DNA of 64,000 bases, from positions 62,001 through 126,000 of the forward strand of contig NZ_WTCR01000001.1 in the NCBI RefSeq assembly GCF_009795715.1, in the 5' to 3' direction. Position numbers and translations under genes: made by a program. The notes beneath the pieces are model-generated. The model did not search any database and was not told the origin of the DNA. It saw nothing but the letters and a program-made list of their open reading frames with translations. Below are positions 57,995-64,000 of the stretch, one piece after another. The first letter of the stretch is position 1. Every line of letters begins with the position of its first letter. This DNA comes from Labilibaculum euxinicum. Its GTDB lineage: Bacteria; Bacteroidota; Bacteroidia; Bacteroidales; Marinifilaceae.

Positions 57995-60523
57995 TTAGTC
58001 AAAAACATATTTATCCCATTCTTTTGCCCATTTAATGATTGGCTTACCGTTCTCAAACGAAATTGGCAACCAAACATAACGGCCATCCAAGTGATTCTTA
58101 GGATTCCATCTGTCAGCCATAAAAATGAATGATTTTTTTTCTCCATGTACAGGAAATATACAGGTACTTTGCGATGAAAAAGTCAACTCCGATCCTTCTC
58201 CACGACAGGGATTCCCAAGAGTTTCCCACGGTCCCCAAATGGATGAAGCTACAGCTGAACGTGCTGCATTAGGCGCCCATCCTGTACATCCGGATGTGAT
58301 TAAATAATATTTACCCTCTTTTTTAAATAAAGCAGGTGCTTCATTATGCCCGCCAGGAAATAAACGAACATACTTACCTGTATAATTCAAATAATCATTA
58401 GTTAGCTCTGCAATATGAATGGTTAAATTATCTTCGGAAGAATAAATATGATATGCTTTTCCATCATCATCTACAAACAATGTCATATCCCTCGACATCT
58501 GTCCACCCTCAAAGTCCCGTCGCACAAATAGGCCATCTACAATGGCAGCACGCCATTCGGGAGTCCACCATTCTTTAAAATCATTAGCCGTCAACCTTGA
58601 TGTCCGTTGATCTTGATTCATATTTACAGGCCATTTACCAGCATTTGGTCTTAATGATTTTACAAATTTATATGGTCCCTTCATATCATCACTTACTGCT
58701 ATTCCTACTTGCGCTGCATGATAACCTTGCCCTTTTAATTCCAGATGGAAATACATGACAAATTGCTTTGTGACTGCATTATAAATTACTTTAGGGCGTT
58801 CAATGGTACACCCTTTTGCAATTGGACTTAATTTGTTATTTTCCTCAACAGATAAAGCTACACCCTCATTTTTCCAGTGATACAGATCACTGGAAGAATA
58901 ACATCTTACCCCAACCAATGCCTGACTGGTATTCGCACTCTTGTGTTCTCCAAACCAATAATATTTTCCTTGATAATACAGAATACCTCCTCCATGTGCG
59001 TTGATATGATTTCCTTGATCATCTAACCATAATTCGCCAGGATGAAAAGATTGATATTCTTGTTCCGGCTCATCAAATAATTTCTTTAATCTCGAAATTT
59101 TCGCTTCTATAGATTTGGATTGCAATATTTCACAGATATTTTTTTTTGAAATAGTAAGATCTGTTCCTTGAGGTTGGTTTTCAAAATCTCCCAAAAATGA
59201 GTTCCCGATGAAGGAAGTGTTAATATCTCCACCAAAGTCAAATTTGCTTTTTAAGCCACTGTCAGCGTAAAATATATTGTTTTTAAATTGAGTATTTTCC
59301 GGCCATTTATTCCCCCAATCTCCCATTTTTAATATCCGCGAATCAATGGAATCATTTTCTTTTGGATATTGTACAATCAAGTTGTTAGAGATCGTTGTAT
59401 TTTTAACAGGCCCTGTGATATGTAAAACTGGCGTAAACCACCCACTTTGTTTGGTCGGGTAATTTCTTATTCCATCATTTACGCTAATATTATAACGAAC
59501 AGTAGATTTTAGAGTGCCTTTATTCCAGCTCTTCCCAAGAGAATTTCCATCGTTACACACTAATAAAAATCCACCCGCATTATCATGACTATAATTATAT
59601 TGAATAATAGTATTGTGACAATTATAATCTGAGTCAAATCCTTGTCCATCCCATTTGGCATTATGCCCACTTACTTCGTTATACTGGATAATCGTATTAT
59701 CGCAACTCCATGGCCAAATACCTGCTGCAGCTTCATTTGGTGATAAAATGTCAGGACAATTTCGCATGACATTATATTCTATTACAGCACCATCACATCC
59801 GATAGGTACAATTCCATCACCGGGTACACTTTCAATCAGGTTGTGTGATATAAGAATTTTCAAATTGGGATGCCATTTATCCCGACTAGCATACCCCCCA
59901 GAATAAATGCCATTCCTTCCACAATTTATGATATGGCAATTTTGTATTGTTAATCCTACAAATCTTGATTTTACTTTAGAACCCTTATTCTCCCAGAAAA
60001 TACCCCCTCCAGCACCTTCTTCTTTCGCTAAACTTCCATTTACATCTCTAATTACCAAATCATCTAATGTTACATCAAAACGCTCACCAGAATCTTCAGC
60101 TTTTATATAAACACCCACTCTGCCAGCTGCTCTATTTTCTCCGTTATTTGTTATTTCAAGCTGAGATACTTTACAATAGGCTGGGTTATTTAATAACAGT
60201 GTATATTTTTTATCACCGGCTCCATTAATTTGGGGAAAAGGAAGCGATGTATTTCCATAAGCTCCAACCACAATTAATGCCCCTTTTTCCCCTTCCAAAT
60301 TAAGAACTAACTGCCCATTAAAAACGGACCCTCTTTTAAAAAGAATAGAATCACCAGCATTAAATTTTAAAAGATTTACATTTTTTAAACTACGCCAGGG
60401 TTTCGAAATATTCACCCCTTTATTTAAATCGTTTCCGCTACGGGAGTCAATATAATAACTCGATGAAAATGCAATATTCTCAAACAAACAAAGAGATATA
60501 ATAATAAGTGCAATTCGCCTCAT
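57995..60523 (-). CDS. Fusion of right-handed beta-helix and GH43 (subfamily 24-like) domains
   Basis: An 842-aa secreted protein (signal peptide 1-20). Residues about 22-450 are a right-handed parallel beta-helix (YYIDSRSGNDLNKGVN, then many turn repeats such as NCHIINCGRNGIYSGG). Residues about 480-842 are a five-bladed GH43 domain: GNHINAHGGGILYYQGKYYWFGEHK, catalytic acid Glu575 in CTIERPKVIYN, and GGHNEAPALFKKEGKYYLITSGCTGWAP. NAHGGG and ERPKV are typical of the GH43_24 exo-beta-1,3-galactanase group, in which the usual aspartate base is absent. The beta-helix could be a carbohydrate esterase/lyase-like or binding module. Reads continuously in one frame, so the fusion is seen and not inferred. 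First gene of the PUL operon, divergent from the regulator. Confidence 0.85.
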   Translation of the reverse strand: MRRIALIIISLCLFENIAFSSSYYIDSRSGNDLNKGVNISKPWRSLKNVNLLKFNAGDSILFKRGSVFNGQLVLNLEGEKGALIVVGAYGNTSLPFPQINGAGDKKYTLLLNNPAYCKVSQLEITNNGENRAAGRVGVYIKAEDSGERFDVTLDDLVIRDVNGSLAKEEGAGGGIFWENKGSKVKSRFVGLTIQNCHIINCGRNGIYSGGYASRDKWHPNLKILISHNLIESVPGDGIVPIGCDGAVIEYNVMRNCPDILSPNEAAAGIWPWSCDNTIIQYNEVSGHNAKWDGQGFDSDYNCHNTIIQYNYSHDNAGGFLLVCNDGNSLGKSWNKGTLKSTVRYNISVNDGIRNYPTKQSGWFTPVLHITGPVKNTTISNNLIVQYPKENDSIDSRILKMGDWGNKWPENTQFKNNIFYADSGLKSKFDFGGDINTSFIGNSFLGDFENQPQGTDLTISKKNICEILQSKSIEAKISRLKKLFDEPEQEYQSFHPGELWLDDQGNHINAHGGGILYYQGKYYWFGEHKSANTSQALVGVRCYSSSDLYHWKNEGVALSVEENNKLSPIAKGCTIERPKVIYNAVTKQFVMYFHLELKGQGYHAAQVGIAVSDDMKGPYKFVKSLRPNAGKWPVNMNQDQRTSRLTANDFKEWWTPEWRAAIVDGLFVRRDFEGGQMSRDMTLFVDDDGKAYHIYSSEDNLTIHIAELTNDYLNYTGKYVRLFPGGHNEAPALFKKEGKYYLITSGCTGWAPNAARSAVASSIWGPWETLGNPCRGEGSELTFSSQSTCIFPVHGEKKSFIFMADRWNPKNHLDGRYVWLPISFENGKPIIKWAKEWDKYVFD

Positions 60524-60874
60524 ATTTAAATTAGCTATATTTTTTAGGAAAAATTAACATTACAAATATGTCTATCTTTGTCAGGATAAAAGTTGAAAGA
60601 TCATTCCGAATGGGGGAGAATTCATTCAACGCTTAATTTCAGAGGCTTTCAGATATAAAAAGACAGATATTTAATCCTTTTTGAATGATTATTCACCTTA
60701 GAAAACCAGATAAGAATCGTATTATCAACTTTCAATTAAAATATACTTCACCTCTAATTTCCCATATCGTAACAACATCGTAATATTTGATCAGGGGAAT
60801 TTGACATTAATTAACAGAGGAGAAAAGTTCCATAAATTACATATCGCTTATTCAAGAGTAAAATAAACGCAGCC
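60524..60874. promoter_or_regulatory. Divergent promoter region between GH43 fusion and regulator genes
   Basis: This is 351 bp without a gene. It must hold promoters for the polysaccharide operon (-) and the hybrid regulator (+). On the minus side CATATTTG near 60566 resembles the Bacteroidota -7 motif TAnnTTTG with one mismatch; on the plus side TTTGACATTAATTAAC near 60797 could be a -33 element. No repeats or terminators. Confidence 0.35.
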
Positions 60875-63800
60875 ATGAAATTTAAAATACTAACATTATC
60901 ATTCCTGATATTATTATATGCTTCAAACAATCATGTGAAATCGCAGAATATTTCAGTTTCTCAACTGCCAATAATGGATCAATTACCCTCCAATTCTGTT
61001 CATCGAATTTTTCAGGATAGCGAAGGGTATATTTGGTTTGGAACTCCCGAAGGACTGTGCAGATATGATGGCAATAGAATAAAAATTTTCAGATCAGATA
61101 TTTATTCTCCAAACTTATTTGCCAGTAACGAAATTTCCTGTATCGCTGAAGACAACAATAATAACCTTTGGATAGGAACGAATGAAGGTTTAAGTATTCT
61201 AAACAGAAACACCTATCAAATTAAAACTCATCCTGATAGTATATTGCAATCGATGGTCATTCGTGATATATTAATTGGCAGTGATAGTACCATTTGGGTT
61301 GGAGCATCAAATGCTGTGTACAGATACAATCCTGATTTTTCAAGAAAAAAAAGATATACGCATAATCAGAATGACTCAAAATCAATTCCTAATGGCGGAA
61401 TTAATAAACTTTTTGAAGATTCATATCATAATATCTGGTTAACATTATGGGAAGAAGGATTACATAAATATGATACGGAAAGTGATCGATTTATCCAATA
61501 CCCTAAAATTGGACGTACAAACAATCCATTTAAAATATTTCAGGATAATCAGAATAATTACTGGATAGGTACCTGGAATGATGGCTTGTATAAATTTACC
61601 CCTAATGCAAAAAATGATGATTTGTATACACAAATAACAATTCCTAAGACGAATTATTCTGAGGAAGAAGAAACCTTCTTTAGCTTTACTCAGGACGATA
61701 ATGTTGAATATATTTGGTCAATGTCTCTGTCTGGATTAAGTACATATATGTATGACAAATCAGGTGATCTTATTCCAGTCAACACACAGGAATTACTTAA
61801 AAACACCAACAATATTTTTAGTGAAATTATAAAAGACAGAGATGGTAGTTTATGGATTGGAGCCTTTAGCGAAGGGGTGTTTAAAATTGATTTTGACAAA
61901 CCTGCAATTAGTAATTTCCCAATAGATGTTCTTAATACCAAAAACAACATAGCCCCCTCTTTCACCTCAATATGTGTTGATAACGATAAGGATATTTGGG
62001 TTAACCAAAATAGGTTAGGTCTATTTATATATTCACCAGAAACAAAAACAATTAGATACTTCACAGAATTCGAAAAATTAAAAAATATACCGGAATTACT
62101 CAAAACGAATAACATCATCTATATTTCAAGCCTAAATGAAATATGGATAACAAATGATCAAAACACGAAAATTGTAAAAATTAAAAAAAAGGGATCTGAC
62201 ATTACTTCTCTAAAAGAAAGCTTTCTAAATAATACATACAAAGCCCCTGGTCAGATAAATCATATTTTTGAAGATAATAAGTCTAATATCTGGATCGGTA
62301 CCAAGAACGCCTTATTTGTTCAACCAAGAGGATCTGAGAATATATTTCTGATAAATAAGAAAATCGGTTCAATAAACGAAATAACGCAGGATACAAATGA
62401 TAACTTATGGATAATCTCTAATAATAAAGGAATATATAAAATAGCTATCCCGCAAATAGTAACAGAAGATGAAATTTCCAATTTAGAAATCGAAAACATT
62501 CAAAGTAAGTTATTGAGTGACCATATCCAATCCATTACTGCCGATTTGAGTGAAAACATTTGGATTGGCACAAAAGAAGGTAGTTTAATTGCATACAATG
62601 CTACTGATAAATCATTTACAAACAGAACTGTAGATTGCGGACTAAAAGGAGAAGCTATTTTAGATATTATTTCAGACAAATACAATAATATTTGGATTAC
62701 TACCTATAAAAGAATAATAGAATTTAATCCAAAAAACAATGCCTATTTTGTCTATTCAGCCTCTGATGGAGTTCAAATCAATTCACATCTCAAAGGATCT
62801 TTCTGTAAAACAATAGATTCAAAATACATATATATTGGTGGAAACAGAGGATACTCACGTTTTATCCCTTCAGAAAAATTAAACTCTCCCTTAACTAAAG
62901 TACAAACAAAAATTACAGATATAAAAGTACAAAACAAATCGATCCTTAGCCAAAACAATGAGGTTGAATTCGATAGCAAAAACAACTCTCTTGTTTTAAG
63001 ACCAGAGGATAAAAACATTGAAATTTATTTTTCTACTCTCGACTATATAAATGCAAAAAAAATAAAGTATGCATATAAATTGGAAGGAGTAGATAATGAT
63101 TGGGTTTATCCTAAAAACGACAGACAATTTGCGGTTTACAATCAATTAAAAAAAGGACATTACACTTTCTGTATTAAAGCTACTGATGCACATAACCTAT
63201 GGAGTACTAACATCACAAAACTTACGATTGACCGTAAACCGGCATACTATGAAACAAACATTGCATACCTCCTGTATTTTTCGTCTTTCACTCTAGGAAT
63301 ATTCCTGCTGTTCAAAATAATTCTGGGTAGAAGTAAATTGAAAAATGAAGTAAAAATCACCCAAATAGAGAAAAGTAAATCTGAGGAAATCACCCAAACA
63401 AAACTAAAATATTTTACAAATATTTCTCATGACCTGTTAACCCCCTTAACGATAATTAATTGTTTGATAGATGATATTGAAACCACAGTTCAAAAAAACA
63501 TGCCCGAATTTGGAATTATACGATCGAACATTGTCAGACTCAAAAGATTACTTCAGCAAATACTTGATTACAGAAAAGTGGAAGGTGGTAAAATGGAATT
63601 GCGTGTTGCAAAGGCGGACATTTCATCCTTTATAAATGATATCTGTTACAACCACTTTATACCAATGTTTGATAAAAAAAATATTCTATTTGAATTAAAT
63701 TCAACACCTCAAGAAATAAGCGCCTATTTTGATGCTGATAAAATGGATAAAATCCTGTTTAATCTTCTATCAAATGCTTTTAAATATACCCCTCGAAATG

Positions 63801-64000
63801 GAAAAATTATTGTTGAGCTTACTCTTCTCATCAGAGAAAACACAGAATTTATTTCGATTAAAGTATCAGATACAGGCATAGGAATTCAACCCGAAGATAT
63901 TGAACATATCTTTCAGCGATTTTATAATAACAAAACAACTGATGTAAGCGAAACAAATGGGATTGGCTTATCTCTGACAAAAGATTTAGTAGAACTTCAT
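60875..64000 (+). CDS. Hybrid two-component system regulator (HTCS), C-terminus outside window
   Basis: The frame is open from the ATG at 60875 to the right edge (1042 codons). A signal peptide (1-24) precedes two-component propeller repeats (EGYIWFGTPEGLCRYDG, NNNLWIGTNEGL, NNYWIGTWNDGL, NIWIGTKEGSL) to about residue 690. A Y_Y_Y domain follows (LVLRPEDKNIEIYFSTLDY), then one membrane segment near 790-815 (YLLYFSSFTLGIFLLFKII), HisKA with the phospho-accepting His in NISHDLLTPLT near 852, and HATPase with DTGIGIQ and GIGLSL. The receiver and AraC-type output domain are expected beyond the edge. HTCS proteins bind breakdown glycans in the periplasm and activate the neighbouring locus; here the target operon is divergent. 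Confidence 0.94.
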   Translation, partial: MKFKILTLSFLILLYASNNHVKSQNISVSQLPIMDQLPSNSVHRIFQDSEGYIWFGTPEGLCRYDGNRIKIFRSDIYSPNLFASNEISCIAEDNNNNLWIGTNEGLSILNRNTYQIKTHPDSILQSMVIRDILIGSDSTIWVGASNAVYRYNPDFSRKKRYTHNQNDSKSIPNGGINKLFEDSYHNIWLTLWEEGLHKYDTESDRFIQYPKIGRTNNPFKIFQDNQNNYWIGTWNDGLYKFTPNAKNDDLYTQITIPKTNYSEEEETFFSFTQDDNVEYIWSMSLSGLSTYMYDKSGDLIPVNTQELLKNTNNIFSEIIKDRDGSLWIGAFSEGVFKIDFDKPAISNFPIDVLNTKNNIAPSFTSICVDNDKDIWVNQNRLGLFIYSPETKTIRYFTEFEKLKNIPELLKTNNIIYISSLNEIWITNDQNTKIVKIKKKGSDITSLKESFLNNTYKAPGQINHIFEDNKSNIWIGTKNALFVQPRGSENIFLINKKIGSINEITQDTNDNLWIISNNKGIYKIAIPQIVTEDEISNLEIENIQSKLLSDHIQSITADLSENIWIGTKEGSLIAYNATDKSFTNRTVDCGLKGEAILDIISDKYNNIWITTYKRIIEFNPKNNAYFVYSASDGVQINSHLKGSFCKTIDSKYIYIGGNRGYSRFIPSEKLNSPLTKVQTKITDIKVQNKSILSQNNEVEFDSKNNSLVLRPEDKNIEIYFSTLDYINAKKIKYAYKLEGVDNDWVYPKNDRQFAVYNQLKKGHYTFCIKATDAHNLWSTNITKLTIDRKPAYYETNIAYLLYFSSFTLGIFLLFKIILGRSKLKNEVKITQIEKSKSEEITQTKLKYFTNISHDLLTPLTIINCLIDDIETTVQKNMPEFGIIRSNIVRLKRLLQQILDYRKVEGGKMELRVAKADISSFINDICYNHFIPMFDKKNILFELNSTPQEISAYFDADKMDKILFNLLSNAFKYTPRNGKIIVELTLLIRENTEFISIKVSDTGIGIQPEDIEHIFQRFYNNKTTDVSETNGIGLSLTKDLVELH

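Noticed and set aside
61690-62118. 142-aa minus-strand frame inside the hybrid regulator gene
   Set aside because: Overlaps the propeller repeats of the regulator, which is the supported gene.

Overview
The window reads as a chromosome segment of an AT-rich member of the Bacteroidota, most likely a marine anaerobe or facultative anaerobe of the Marinilabiliales type. The evidence is two SusC/SusD pairs with a hybrid two-component regulator, two proteins with type IX secretion C-terminal sorting domains, lipoproteins with the usual Bacteroidota lipobox, and several Bacteroidota-restricted families (DUF3078, and probably DUF6146). The genus is inference. No rRNA, tRNA, CRISPR array, prophage or transposase gene was seen.

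Left part (1-9.3 kb): a partial lipoprotein gene runs off the left edge. Beside it is a TonB-dependent receptor followed directly by a beta-propeller phytase lipoprotein, which looks like a phytate/phosphate scavenging pair. Next come a large soluble multi-PAS/GAF hybrid histidine kinase and an Lrp/AsnC regulator. Upstream of the Lrp gene a plus-strand terminator has no gene in front of it and may end a small RNA.

Housekeeping part (9.3-40.8 kb): S9 prolyl oligopeptidase, CysQ-like phosphatase, SLC13/TrkA-C transporter, DUF2284 protein, an HD-domain/isocitrate-isopropylmalate dehydrogenase gene pair, a MORN-like lipoprotein, an AddA/RecB-like helicase-nuclease, a secreted subtilase with five Fn3 repeats, DUF6146-like and DUF3078 proteins, MnmA, a type IX secreted surface protein, an unrecognised 223-aa gene, an LtaS-like/PAP2/diacylglycerol kinase cluster, and a cluster of a kinase-RapZ-C fusion, a 45-aa cysteine protein and a MurU-like nucleotidyltransferase that suggests amino-sugar or cell-wall recycling. 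DUF554 and M64 peptidase genes follow.

Non-coding structure in that part: two 161-bp copies of a MITE-like element with about 20-bp inverted ends and TTA target duplications bracket the HD/dehydrogenase genes. A related element end occurs at 31.1 kb and again, with a broken gene fragment, at 32.2 kb. Next to the former is an array of seven diverged units with a period of exactly 42 bp.

Right part (40.9-64 kb): one polysaccharide utilisation locus, transcribed leftward from a divergent hybrid two-component regulator that runs off the right edge. It encodes a beta-helix/GH43 fusion, SusC, SusD, a second SusC and SusD, a discoidin-domain lipoprotein, a GH2 enzyme, a GH105 enzyme and a BNR_4 propeller protein. 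The enzyme set fits an uronic-acid-capped beta-1,3-galactan such as type II arabinogalactan; the substrate is inference.
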